A stretch of DNA of 64,000 bases, from the NCBI GenBank assembly GCA_963710615.1, contig CAVQBF010000031.1, forward strand, positions 248,001 to 312,000. The letters run 5' to 3'. How positions within the stretch are numbered: position 1 is the first letter of the stretch; every line of letters starts with the position of its first letter. Below, piece after piece: positions 28,328-36,755 of this stretch. The notes beneath the pieces are model-generated. The model ran no database searches. It had not been told where the DNA came from and saw nothing but the letters and a program-made list of their open reading frames with translations. Source of the stretch: GCA-2746605 sp963710615 (GTDB taxonomy: Bacteria; Bacteroidota; Ignavibacteria; Ignavibacteriales; Melioribacteraceae). A program made the translations under genes and the position numbers.

Positions 28328-29296
28328 ATGGAAGCGTTATCCGGTCTCTCTGTGGTAGTAATTATTGGTGTAGTATTCTTTCTTATACTATTTACCTACT
28401 TTGTTCCAATCGGTTTATTTATCACCGCTTATTTTTCCGGTGTTAAACTTAAAATTTTCAGAGATTTAGTTGGAATGAGACTTAGAAAAGTTTCACCTAC
28501 TATTATCGTTCGTAATTTAATATCTGCTACAAAAGCCGGATTAAAATTAGAAGCAGGACTTTTAGAAGCCCATTATTTAGCCGGAGGAAATGTTACAACT
28601 GTTGTTAATGCATTAATTTCTGCAAATAAAGCAAACTTGGACTTAGCTTTCGAAAAAGCTGCTGCAATTGATCTTGCAGGTAGAGATGTTCTTGAAGCTG
28701 TAAAAATGTCGGTTGTACCAAAGGTAATTGAAACTCCATTAGTTTCAGCTGTGGCTAAAGACGGTATTCAGCTTAAAGCAATTGCAAGAGTTACAGTTAG
28801 AGCAAATATTGAAAGATTAGTCGGTGGTGCTGGAGAAGCAACTGTGCTTGCAAGAGTTGGAGAAGGTATTGTATCAACAATCGGTTCAAGTGATACTTAT
28901 AAAATGGTATTGGAGAATCCGGACAAAATTTCAAAATCAGTATTATCAAAGGGATTGGATGCAGGAACAGCATTTGAAATTCTCTCGATCGATATTGCTG
29001 ATGTTGATGTGGGCACAAACATTGGGGCTGTACTTCAGGCAGATCAAGCTGAGGCCGATCTTAAAGTGGCTAGAGCTAAGGCAGAAGAAAGAAGAGCTGC
29101 CGCTGTTGCACTTGAACAAGAAATGCGCGCCAGAGTGGTCGAAGCCGAAGCTGAAATTCCGCAAGCAATGGCAGAAGCATTTAGAAGCGGTAATATGGGG
29201 ATTATGGATTATTATAATTTGAGAAATATTCAGTCAGATACCGATATGAGAACTAGTATTGCTGACAGTGATAAAGATAAGGACGAAAAGAAATAA
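28328..29296 (+). CDS. floA: Flotillin-like protein FloA
   Basis: This 322-residue membrane-scaffold protein of the UPF0365/FloA family organises lipid microdomains in bacteria. The N-terminal hydrophobic hairpin (about 6-45) is followed by a band-7-like domain, with SAVAKDGIQLKAIARVTVRANIERLVGGAGE, GEGIVSTIGS and a C-terminal helical region KVARAKAEERRAAAVALEQEMRA that oligomerises. A ribosome site (AATAGGAG) precedes the ATG. The usual NfeD partner gene is not next to it; instead a lysine-rich small membrane protein follows by 2 bases. Confidence 0.93.
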   Translation: MEALSGLSVVVIIGVVFFLILFTYFVPIGLFITAYFSGVKLKIFRDLVGMRLRKVSPTIIVRNLISATKAGLKLEAGLLEAHYLAGGNVTTVVNALISANKANLDLAFEKAAAIDLAGRDVLEAVKMSVVPKVIETPLVSAVAKDGIQLKAIARVTVRANIERLVGGAGEATVLARVGEGIVSTIGSSDTYKMVLENPDKISKSVLSKGLDAGTAFEILSIDIADVDVGTNIGAVLQADQAEADLKVARAKAEERRAAAVALEQEMRARVVEAEAEIPQAMAEAFRSGNMGIMDYYNLRNIQSDTDMRTSIADSDKDKDEKK

Positions 29297-29298
29297 TT

Positions 29299-29823
29299 AT
29301 GGAAGATCTCTTTCAAATAATTATCATTGTCATTTTTATTCTTAGCTCAATTGTTTCTTCAATGAATAAGAAGAAAAAACAACAGCAAAAGAATAAGAGT
29401 AATAAATTGCCGTCACAGACTGATGTTCAAAATTCAAAACCTAAAAAGAAACAAAAAACAACAGCTGAAATTCTTGAAGAGATGCTGGGATTAAAAATAG
29501 AATTACCGGAGCCTCCTGTAAAAGAGGCTCCAAAGTCTTATCCTGAGGGCCTAGAGAGAAGCGCTGAAACTTGGGACCCCGCAAATGATTTTAAAGATTA
29601 TTCTGAAGAGAATCTTTCAAGAGCTAAGGATAAAGAAGTTTATAAATCGTCATTAACTTCCGAAGATAAAAATAAATTTAGGTTATCTAAGGAAGGAATC
29701 AAACATGTTCGATCTAAAGCTGAACCAACAAAAATCCAAAAGTTATTTTCCGATCAAAGTAATTTGAAAAAATATATTCTTATTCAAGAAATATTGAACA
29801 AACCTAAAGCTCTTCGGAAGTAA
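29299..29823 (+). CDS. Lysine-rich single-pass hypothetical protein
   Basis: I do not recognise this 174-residue protein. The N-terminus is one membrane helix (about 3-21, LFQIIIIVIFILSSIVSSM). A very basic stretch follows (NKKKKQQQKNKSN...KPKKKQKTT), then TAEILEEMLGLKIELPEPP and a charged tail ending LFSDQSNLKKYILIQEILNKPKAL. The closing hydrophobic helix of the form Lxx(Y/F)(I/V)xxEIL(N/G)KPxxL is common at the end of small Bacteroidetes/Ignavibacteria membrane proteins. It lies 2 bases after floA and overlaps the helicase start, so it is part of that operon. Confidence 0.7.
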   Translation: MEDLFQIIIIVIFILSSIVSSMNKKKKQQQKNKSNKLPSQTDVQNSKPKKKQKTTAEILEEMLGLKIELPEPPVKEAPKSYPEGLERSAETWDPANDFKDYSEENLSRAKDKEVYKSSLTSEDKNKFRLSKEGIKHVRSKAEPTKIQKLFSDQSNLKKYILIQEILNKPKALRK

Positions 29824-31820
29824 TGGCTAAAAAGTATCGCCTTACAAAGATCAACAAGACCGCTCCTAAAAAGCCTATTTTTGACGAATCAAGGTTTGAG
29901 ATTGATTATCAGAATGAGTTAAATCCTTCTCAATATGAAGCCGTAGCATCTACTGAAGGTGCATATTTAGTAATTGCCGGAGCAGGAACAGGTAAAACTA
30001 GAACATTGGTTTATCGAGTTGCCAGATTAGTTGAAATGGGTATTGATCCAAAATCGATTTTACTCTTAACTTTTACAAGAAAAGCTTCACGTGAAATGAT
30101 GAACAGAGCTGCTATTTTGTTGGACAATAGATGTTCGAAAATTAACGGCGGCACATTTCATTCATTTGCGAATTTAACTTTACGTAAATATGCAAAATTA
30201 GTCGGCTTGGATTCCGGATTTACTATCCTTGATCAAGGAGACAGTGAAGATGTAATAAATTTGATTAGAGCTCAACTTGACTTGGTAAAACTTAAAAAGC
30301 GATTTCCAAATAAGCAGACAATCAATAAAATTCTTAGTCTCAGCGTAAACACGGGTAAAACAGTTGAAGATATACTCGCTGAAGAATATCCTCATTTTTC
30401 TGAACATATTGAAAAAATAATTGAAATTGGAAAAATTTACACTTCTTATAAAAAAAGAAGCCAGCTGCTGGATTATGATGATCTGCTTATTTATCTAAGG
30501 GATTTTTTAAACGATAAAGCTAAATCAAATTCCCTTACAAGATCAATTCAATATGTAATGGTTGATGAATACCAGGATACAAATAAACTCCAGGCAGATA
30601 TAGTTTTGGGATTAGCTAAGCACAACAATAATATTATGGTTGTTGGGGATGACTCACAATCTATCTACTCTTTTAGAGGAGCTAATTTTAAAAATATTAT
30701 GAATTTCCCAAAACTTTTTCAAAATGTTAAAATAATTATGCTCGAGGAAAATTATAGAAGCACCCAGGAAGTTTTAGACTTTGGGAATCATGTTATTGAT
30801 GCTGCAATTGAAAAATATCCTAAAGAACTATTTACAAGAAAAACGGGTGGTGATCTTCCGGCAATCATTTCTGCTAGTACTGAAAATATGCAATCCAGAT
30901 TTATTGTGGATAGAATTTTGGAATTACGCGAAGAGAATGTTCCACTTAATGATATTGCAGTTTTATTTAGATCATCTTTTAGTTCATTCGATTTAGAAAT
31001 TGAGCTTAATAAAGCAAATATTCCTTACCAAAAGTTTGGGGGAATGAAATTTATAGAGACAGCACATGTAAAAGATGTTCTGGCATTTTTGCGAATAGCC
31101 GAAAATCCTAAAGATGTAGTTAGCTGGTACCGAATTTTATTACTTCATGAGGGTGTTGGTCCCAAGAAAGCTCAAGAAATTCTTGCAAAAGTTACTTCAA
31201 ATGAATGGCAGATCAAATCTCACCCAGAAAAGGTTTTGGAAAAAAGCATTAAAGAAAATATATTTAACTTATTTTTATGCCTTCATAGAATTCACACAAG
31301 CAGACAATTACCTACAGAATTAGCCGAAATTGTTCTTGATTATTATCAGCCTTTTTTCAAGGCAAAATATGATGATCATAATAAACGTAAAAAGGATTTA
31401 GATATTTTTATAAACATTACGGAGAATTATAAATCTTTAACTACTTTGCTTACCGATATGGCTTTGGAGCCTCCTAGAGATAGCGTTTCTGATATCAGTG
31501 AAGAGCAAAAGGAAGATGAGTTTGTTACATTATCTACTATCCACTCGGCAAAGGGATTAGAATGGCACACTGTATTTATAATTCATGCAGTAGAAGGCTT
31601 CTTCCCTTCCAGTATGTCTTACGATAAAATTGAAAGCTTGGAAGAAGAAAGACGTTTGATGTATGTGGCTGCAACTCGTGCTAAACAAAATCTTTATATT
31701 TCCTATCCAATGAATATATTTGATAGACATAATGGAATGACTCTTTCGAAACCCTCAAGATTTATTGCTGAAATAACTGAAAGTCTTGCAGAGGAATGGC
31801 TGCTTGAAGAGGATTTTTAA
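29823..31820 (+). CDS. UvrD/Rep-family superfamily 1 DNA helicase
   Basis: This 665-residue 3'-5' helicase carries all SF1A motifs: Q-motif LNPSQYEAV, Walker A GAGTGKTRTLVYRVARL (about 54-70), motif Ia TFTRKASREM, Walker B/II MVDEYQDTNKLQ, III GDDSQSIYSFRGA, IV NYRST, V TLSTIHSAKGLEWHTVFI and VI EERRLMYVAATRAKQNLY. It is shorter than UvrD/PcrA (about 720). It has neither the usual C-terminal Tudor-like tail nor an exonuclease domain, so I call it UvrD-like rather than a specific member. It is likely a repair or replication-restart helicase. Confidence 0.94.
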   Translation: MAKKYRLTKINKTAPKKPIFDESRFEIDYQNELNPSQYEAVASTEGAYLVIAGAGTGKTRTLVYRVARLVEMGIDPKSILLLTFTRKASREMMNRAAILLDNRCSKINGGTFHSFANLTLRKYAKLVGLDSGFTILDQGDSEDVINLIRAQLDLVKLKKRFPNKQTINKILSLSVNTGKTVEDILAEEYPHFSEHIEKIIEIGKIYTSYKKRSQLLDYDDLLIYLRDFLNDKAKSNSLTRSIQYVMVDEYQDTNKLQADIVLGLAKHNNNIMVVGDDSQSIYSFRGANFKNIMNFPKLFQNVKIIMLEENYRSTQEVLDFGNHVIDAAIEKYPKELFTRKTGGDLPAIISASTENMQSRFIVDRILELREENVPLNDIAVLFRSSFSSFDLEIELNKANIPYQKFGGMKFIETAHVKDVLAFLRIAENPKDVVSWYRILLLHEGVGPKKAQEILAKVTSNEWQIKSHPEKVLEKSIKENIFNLFLCLHRIHTSRQLPTELAEIVLDYYQPFFKAKYDDHNKRKKDLDIFINITENYKSLTTLLTDMALEPPRDSVSDISEEQKEDEFVTLSTIHSAKGLEWHTVFIIHAVEGFFPSSMSYDKIESLEEERRLMYVAATRAKQNLYISYPMNIFDRHNGMTLSKPSRFIAEITESLAEEWLLEEDF

Positions 31821-31822
31821 TA

Positions 31823-32890
31823 ATGATTGTTGCCGTATTAATCGTATTGTTAATTTATATTTCCATCTTCTACCAATTAAAAAACACACCAATAATTCGT
31901 AATTACCAGTCTGAAGTTAAAATAAGCATTATTGTTGCTGCAAAGAATGAAGAAGCGAATATCGCAACTCTTATTGACTCTTTGCAAAAACAAAAATTTA
32001 GCATGGATAATTTTGAGATAATTATCGTTGATGATAATTCAACCGATTCAACATTCGAAACTGCTAAAAATTTTTCTACCGAACATAATAATATAAAAGT
32101 TATTAAAGCAGAGAATAAAATTTATAAAGGTAAGCGAGGAGCATTGCAGGTAGGAATCGACAAATCGGAATACGATTATATCTTGATTACTGATGCAGAC
32201 TGTATTGCAAGCAAATATTTTGTAAAATCTTACTCAAATAGGTTTAGTGAAAATTACGACTTTGTATTTGGCGTCTCCCCAATATTGCAAGAGAATAATT
32301 TAGTAAATAAAATAGCATGCTTTGATAATCTCTGGGTTCATATTCTAACTTTTTCATTTGCAAATATAGGACTTCCCTACTCAGCTGCAGCAAGAAGTTT
32401 TGGATTTAGTAAAGTTTCATTTAATAAAATTAGCGGATATAAATATACGATCGACACTCTCAGTGGAGATGACGATTTATTATTGAGAGAAGCTGTAAAA
32501 AATAAATTAAGAATTGGTACTATCTTCAGTGAAGATGCATTTGTCTTTACAGTGGCAGAAAAAACTCTATCACAGTTTATTAATCAAAAATCGAGACACA
32601 CATCTACCTCAGGTTATTATTCCAAATTGGTTAAGATTATGCTTGTAGTTTGGCATTCTCTAAATATTTTTATGATTTCATCACCATTATTGATATTCAC
32701 TAATTTTAATTTTATTTATCTTTTTATAACAAAATTGATTGCGGATATATTCATTATCAAATTTCTTATGAAAAAATTCTCTTATAAATTCACAATAATG
32801 GAAATAATAACTCTTCAAATTATTTATGAGTTTTTGCTAATAATATTTTTTATTAAAAGTTTCTCTATGAGAGACAAATGGTCAACCTAA
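31823..32890 (+). CDS. Membrane-associated glycosyltransferase family 2
   Basis: This 355-residue GT-A glycosyltransferase has an N-terminal membrane helix (1-16), then the GT2 fold: ISIIVAAKNEEANI (about 34-47), VDDNSTD, and the metal-binding DxD-type LITDADC at about 116-122. SGDDDLLLREA is the acceptor/base region, and NQKSRHTSTS replaces the usual QxxRW. Two or three membrane helices close the protein (about 275-345). Sugar and acceptor are unknown. It follows the helicase by 2 bases but is otherwise isolated, with no polysaccharide gene cluster nearby. Confidence 0.88.
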   Translation: MIVAVLIVLLIYISIFYQLKNTPIIRNYQSEVKISIIVAAKNEEANIATLIDSLQKQKFSMDNFEIIIVDDNSTDSTFETAKNFSTEHNNIKVIKAENKIYKGKRGALQVGIDKSEYDYILITDADCIASKYFVKSYSNRFSENYDFVFGVSPILQENNLVNKIACFDNLWVHILTFSFANIGLPYSAAARSFGFSKVSFNKISGYKYTIDTLSGDDDLLLREAVKNKLRIGTIFSEDAFVFTVAEKTLSQFINQKSRHTSTSGYYSKLVKIMLVVWHSLNIFMISSPLLIFTNFNFIYLFITKLIADIFIIKFLMKKFSYKFTIMEIITLQIIYEFLLIIFFIKSFSMRDKWST

Positions 32891-32989
32891 ATAAGTTTAT
32901 CCTTAATTACATTAATTAAATCACTTTCCAATTCTTCTTTGATTTGATTTTTCAAAAGACTATTTTTTAAGAAAAAATAAGAATTACTT

Positions 32990-33388
32990 ATGAATTACGC
33001 AGAATTGCTACAAATAGCCAACAAAGTTAAATCTAATTCTTACTCACCATATTCAAAATTTCGTGTTGGTGCCGTATTGGTCTCTGAAGAAGGCAATTTA
33101 TATTCCGGAGTTAATGTTGAGAATTCCTCTTACGGATTAACAAATTGTGCAGAAAGATCAGCTATTTTCAAAGCTGTAAGCGAAGGGGAAAGAAAGTTTA
33201 AAACTATTGTTATTGCAAGTGATGCGGAGGATTTTATTACTCCATGTGGTGCTTGCCGACAAGTAATGATGGAAATATGTGGCAAGAATTTGGATGTGGT
33301 TCTTAGTAATAGTGACAATGAAATCAGAATACTGAAAATGGAAGATCTTCTTCCCCTTTCATTTAATAAGGATTACTTAGATAAATGA
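32990..33388 (+). CDS. cdd: Cytidine deaminase
   Basis: This 132-residue homotetramer-type enzyme deaminates cytidine and deoxycytidine to uridine. The zinc site is NCAERSAIF (C, catalytic E) with TPCGACRQVM (two further Cys). SPYSKFRVGAVL at the N-terminus binds the nucleoside. It is the first gene of the nucleoside-salvage run cdd-tdk-nupC-punA. Its stop overlaps the tdk start by 4 bases. Confidence 0.96.
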   Translation: MNYAELLQIANKVKSNSYSPYSKFRVGAVLVSEEGNLYSGVNVENSSYGLTNCAERSAIFKAVSEGERKFKTIVIASDAEDFITPCGACRQVMMEICGKNLDVVLSNSDNEIRILKMEDLLPLSFNKDYLDK

Positions 33389-33963
33389 TGGAATTCACAC
33401 CTCACTCCACACCTGTAAATACTGGATGGATTGAAGTAATAGCCGGTTGCATGTTCAGTGGAAAAACTGAAGAACTAATCAGAAGATTAAGACGTGCTAA
33501 AATTGCTAAACTTAATGTCACAATATTTAAACCAAAAATTGATACACGATATTCATCTGAAGAAATAGTTTCTCATAGTGAGCAGTCTCTTCCATCTATT
33601 ATGGTCGAAAGTGCTGAAGATATTTTAGAACAAGCGAATAATGCTCAAGTGGTTGGAATTGATGAAGCTCAGTTCTTTGATGAACAATTGGTAAATGTTT
33701 GTAATTTGTTAGCTAATCAAGGTAAAAGAGTAATTGTTGCGGGATTAGATCAAGATTATCGCGGAATTCCGTTTGAACCAATTCCCCAACTTTTAGCAAT
33801 TGCTGAATATATTACTAAAACCCTTGCAATTTGTGTTAAGTGTGGTAATCCTGCTGATAAGACACAAAGGACTATTCGCTCGCATGATAGAGTAATAGTC
33901 GGTGCCTCTGATAGCTATGAAGCAAGATGCCGCAAATGTCATTACATTCCGGATGAGGAATAA
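33385..33963 (+). CDS. tdk: Thymidine kinase (type II)
   Basis: This 192-residue enzyme phosphorylates thymidine and deoxyuridine. The Walker A is GCMFSGKTEELIRRLRRA (about 18-35) and Walker B includes VVGIDEAQFFDE. The lasso domain has the four structural zinc cysteines in CVKCGNPAD and ARCRKCHY. The start overlaps cdd by 4 bases and the stop is 3 bases before nupC, so translation is coupled. Confidence 0.96.
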   Translation: MMEFTPHSTPVNTGWIEVIAGCMFSGKTEELIRRLRRAKIAKLNVTIFKPKIDTRYSSEEIVSHSEQSLPSIMVESAEDILEQANNAQVVGIDEAQFFDEQLVNVCNLLANQGKRVIVAGLDQDYRGIPFEPIPQLLAIAEYITKTLAICVKCGNPADKTQRTIRSHDRVIVGASDSYEARCRKCHYIPDEE

Positions 33964-33966
33964 TTT

Positions 33967-35319
33967 ATGGATGTGCTTTCAATTTTTCGTGGTGTCCTTG
34001 GAATTTTTGTGATTGTACTAATTGCCTTTCTATTTTCAAATAATAAAAAAAATGTGAACTGGCGGCTCGTTGTTATTGGTCTTTCATTACAATTCATTAT
34101 TGCCATTTTTATAATTAAAGGTGATGTTCTGGGCACTTATTTTGCTCCTCTTGGTTGGATCAAAGCTGGATTTAAATTTGTAAGTGGAGTGTTTGTTCTA
34201 ATACTAAATTTTACTAGTGAAGGATCAACATTCATTTTTGGAAGTCTGGGTTTATCTCCCGGAACCGAAGGCAGTATGGGTATGTTTTTTGCTTTTCAAG
34301 TTTTACCAGTGATCATCTTTTTTGCAAGTTTAATGGCTGTTTTGTATCATCTTGGAATTATGCAAAAGGTTGTTCAAGGTATGGCTTGGATAATGTACAA
34401 AACTATGGGAACAAGTGGTGCAGAGTCTTTATCCGTATCAGCAAATATTTTTGTCGGTCAAACAGAAGCACCACTGATGGTAAAGCCATTCTTAAAAGGA
34501 TTAACTAAAAGTGAACTTCTGACAATTATGACCGGTGGAATGGCAACAATTGCCGGAAGTGTAATGGCTGCCTACATTCAAATGTTAGGATATTCATTTG
34601 CACAATCAATGGGCGTTAGTTTGGAAGAGGGGCAACTATTGTTTGCAACTCATTTATTGGGAGCAAGTGTAATGGCGGCTCCAGCTGCATTAGTCATTTC
34701 CAAAATTATTTTTCCTGAAACAAGTGAGCCTGAAACACAAGGCACTGTAAAAGTTAAAGTTGAGAAAACTGCATCTAATCCAATTGAAGCTGCAGCTATT
34801 GGAGCTTCCGAAGGTGTACAGCTTGCATTGAATGTAGGCGGAATGCTGATTGCATTTATAGCTTTAATTGCATTAATAAATTATTTGCTACAAGGTTTTG
34901 GTGATATTATTGGAGTTAACTCATTTTTAATATCGGAGTTTGGTAAACCTCTCAATCTTCAATTAATACTTGGTTTCATTCTACAGTATTTAGCTTTAGC
35001 TATTGGAGTCCCCGCAGAGAGTGCGCTAAATTTTGGAAGTCTAATTGGAACTAAAGTTATTCTTAATGAATTTGTTGCTTATTCGGATATGAGTAATTTA
35101 ATTCAGATAAAGGAATTAGTAAATGAAAAAGCTATTTTAATGGCAACTTATGCATTGTGCGGTTTTGCAAATTTCAGCTCAATAGCAATTCAGATTGGGG
35201 GCATAAGTCCGATTGCTCCAAATCAGAGGAAAAATTTAGCTGAGCTTGGGTTAAAAGCTGTACTTGGAGGGACTTTGGCAACTTTAATGACTGCTACTTT
35301 AGCTGGCATTTTATTTTAA
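33967..35319 (+). CDS. nupC: Concentrative nucleoside transporter (NupC/CNT family)
   Basis: This 450-residue inner-membrane transporter imports nucleosides with Na+ or H+. About nine to eleven membrane helices are predicted. Signature segments are SANIFVGQTEAPLMVKPF (about 157-174), ATIAGSVMAAYIQMLG, and the C-terminal VPAESALNFGSLIGTKVILNEFVAY, followed by YALCGFANFSSIAIQIGGI. An inserted hydrophilic loop (about 255-275) lies between TM segments. It sits between tdk and punA and supplies their substrates. Confidence 0.95.
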   Translation: MDVLSIFRGVLGIFVIVLIAFLFSNNKKNVNWRLVVIGLSLQFIIAIFIIKGDVLGTYFAPLGWIKAGFKFVSGVFVLILNFTSEGSTFIFGSLGLSPGTEGSMGMFFAFQVLPVIIFFASLMAVLYHLGIMQKVVQGMAWIMYKTMGTSGAESLSVSANIFVGQTEAPLMVKPFLKGLTKSELLTIMTGGMATIAGSVMAAYIQMLGYSFAQSMGVSLEEGQLLFATHLLGASVMAAPAALVISKIIFPETSEPETQGTVKVKVEKTASNPIEAAAIGASEGVQLALNVGGMLIAFIALIALINYLLQGFGDIIGVNSFLISEFGKPLNLQLILGFILQYLALAIGVPAESALNFGSLIGTKVILNEFVAYSDMSNLIQIKELVNEKAILMATYALCGFANFSSIAIQIGGISPIAPNQRKNLAELGLKAVLGGTLATLMTATLAGILF

Positions 35320-35329
35320 GTAGATAAAT

Positions 35330-36151
35330 ATGATTAATCTTGATCTTAAATATGCAAAATTACTTAAGTTTTTAGAAAAAGAGATTCCATTCAAACCCGA
35401 TTTTGCTTTAATTCTAGGAAGCGGATTAGGTGATTTCGCGGATAATATTGAAATTGTAAAATCAATTCCAACAAATGAAATTCCTGATTACCCAGTTTCA
35501 ACAGTCGAAGGTCATAAAGGATTTTTACACTTTGCGAATATTTTTGGAAAGAAAGTACTAATTTTTCAAGGTAGAATACATATTTATGAGGGATACACAA
35601 TTGATAAATGTATTTTACCAGCTTTTATTTCAGTCAAACTTAATGTTAAGAAAATACTAATTACTAATGCTGCTGGAGGAATAAATAGAAACTTTAAGCC
35701 AGGGGACCTTATGCTGGTAACTGGTTTCTTAGCACAAAGCATTAAAACTGAACTTTCAACCTTATTTAAAGTACCCTCTTTAGATCAACGTAAGAATATC
35801 CAAAATTTGCCTAGTACTGAGTTTAACGAAATTGTTAGGGATGCATCGTTAGAAGAAAATATATTCTTAAAAGAAGGACAATATTGGTTTGGGAAAGGTC
35901 CTTCCTATGAGACTCCTGCCGAGATTAGAATGCAAAGCATTTTTGGTGCCGATGCTGTTGGTATGTCAACTGTGCATGAGGCAATATTTGCAGCATTTCA
36001 CGGAATTCAAGTTTCTTCAATTTCCTTAATAACAAATTATGCTGCAGGCTTATCTCCTTTGAAACTCTCCCATTCAGAAGTAATTGAGACTGCTGATTTA
36101 GCAAAAGAGAAATTCGAAAGGTTAGTAAAAAGAATTATTAAATTTAGTTAA
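35330..36151 (+). CDS. punA: Purine-nucleoside phosphorylase (trimeric, PNP class)
   Basis: This 273-residue enzyme cleaves inosine, guanosine and their deoxy forms with phosphate. It has LILGSGLGDFADNI at about 24-37, GRIHIYEGY, the purine-binding NAAGGINRNFKPGD (about 111-124) and VGMSTVHEAIFAAFHGI carrying the substrate-phosphate and base contacts. ITNYAAGL is the C-terminal signature. The length matches the 'low-molecular-mass' trimeric family. It is the last enzyme of the nucleoside-salvage operon. Confidence 0.95.
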   Translation: MINLDLKYAKLLKFLEKEIPFKPDFALILGSGLGDFADNIEIVKSIPTNEIPDYPVSTVEGHKGFLHFANIFGKKVLIFQGRIHIYEGYTIDKCILPAFISVKLNVKKILITNAAGGINRNFKPGDLMLVTGFLAQSIKTELSTLFKVPSLDQRKNIQNLPSTEFNEIVRDASLEENIFLKEGQYWFGKGPSYETPAEIRMQSIFGADAVGMSTVHEAIFAAFHGIQVSSISLITNYAAGLSPLKLSHSEVIETADLAKEKFERLVKRIIKFS

Positions 36152-36168
36152 TAATTATCACCAAGTTT

Positions 36169-36711
36169 ATGCTGAAAAAAATTATCTCAATATTTTTGAT
36201 TATTGTCTTATTCGCACCATTTTGGTTAACTTTCTCCATTTATCATTTACAAAAAAAAACAATTAAGAAGTCGGTTAAAAAACTTCTAATTTCTCAATTA
36301 GATGATAACCAGTTAATTATTTTAAAATTTTCAAAAGATGAACTTTATTTTAAATTGAGATGGGAACATTCCAAAGAGTTTGAATATAATGAAGTAATGT
36401 ATGATATTGTTAAAAGCGAGGAGAAAGGAGATTCAGTTACATATTTATGCTGGCAGGATGATGAAGAAACAGCCATTAATAAAAAATTTTTGAGTATACT
36501 TCATTCTGTGCTGCAAAAAGATAAAAAAGCCAACAAATTATTTTCACAGCTAATAAATATGCAATTTAATTACCTTTTGTTTGAATTTCCGTTTATAGGA
36601 AAGAATAATTTATATGAAATTATTCTTTACCGTGCTCAAATCAATAATTTTTATCAAAGTATATACATTTCTCCCAGTCCTCCGCCACCTAATTATAAAG
36701 CCTTTGTTTAA
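36169..36711 (+). CDS. Hypothetical membrane-anchored protein
   Basis: I do not recognise this 180-residue protein. One membrane helix lies near the N-terminus (about 5-26, IISIFLIIVLFAPFWLTFSIY). The soluble part is a beta-rich domain facing the periplasm (residues about 45-140), and the C-terminus ends with a proline run SPSPPPPNYKAFV. It starts 17 bases after punA and ends 44 bases before a TonB-dependent receptor, so it may be an accessory of that receptor. Small proteins of this kind precede TonB receptors in several Bacteroidetes-group operons, but this is inference. Confidence 0.6.
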   Translation: MLKKIISIFLIIVLFAPFWLTFSIYHLQKKTIKKSVKKLLISQLDDNQLIILKFSKDELYFKLRWEHSKEFEYNEVMYDIVKSEEKGDSVTYLCWQDDEETAINKKFLSILHSVLQKDKKANKLFSQLINMQFNYLLFEFPFIGKNNLYEIILYRAQINNFYQSIYISPSPPPPNYKAFV

Positions 36712-36755
36712 ATTTTTCTTATCATTATCTTAATGAAATATTCAAAGGAACAATT

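Noticed and set aside
29823..31820. RecB/AddA-type nuclease-helicase
   Set aside because: No C-terminal nuclease domain and no partner subunit; the motif set and length match UvrD/Rep-like helicases.
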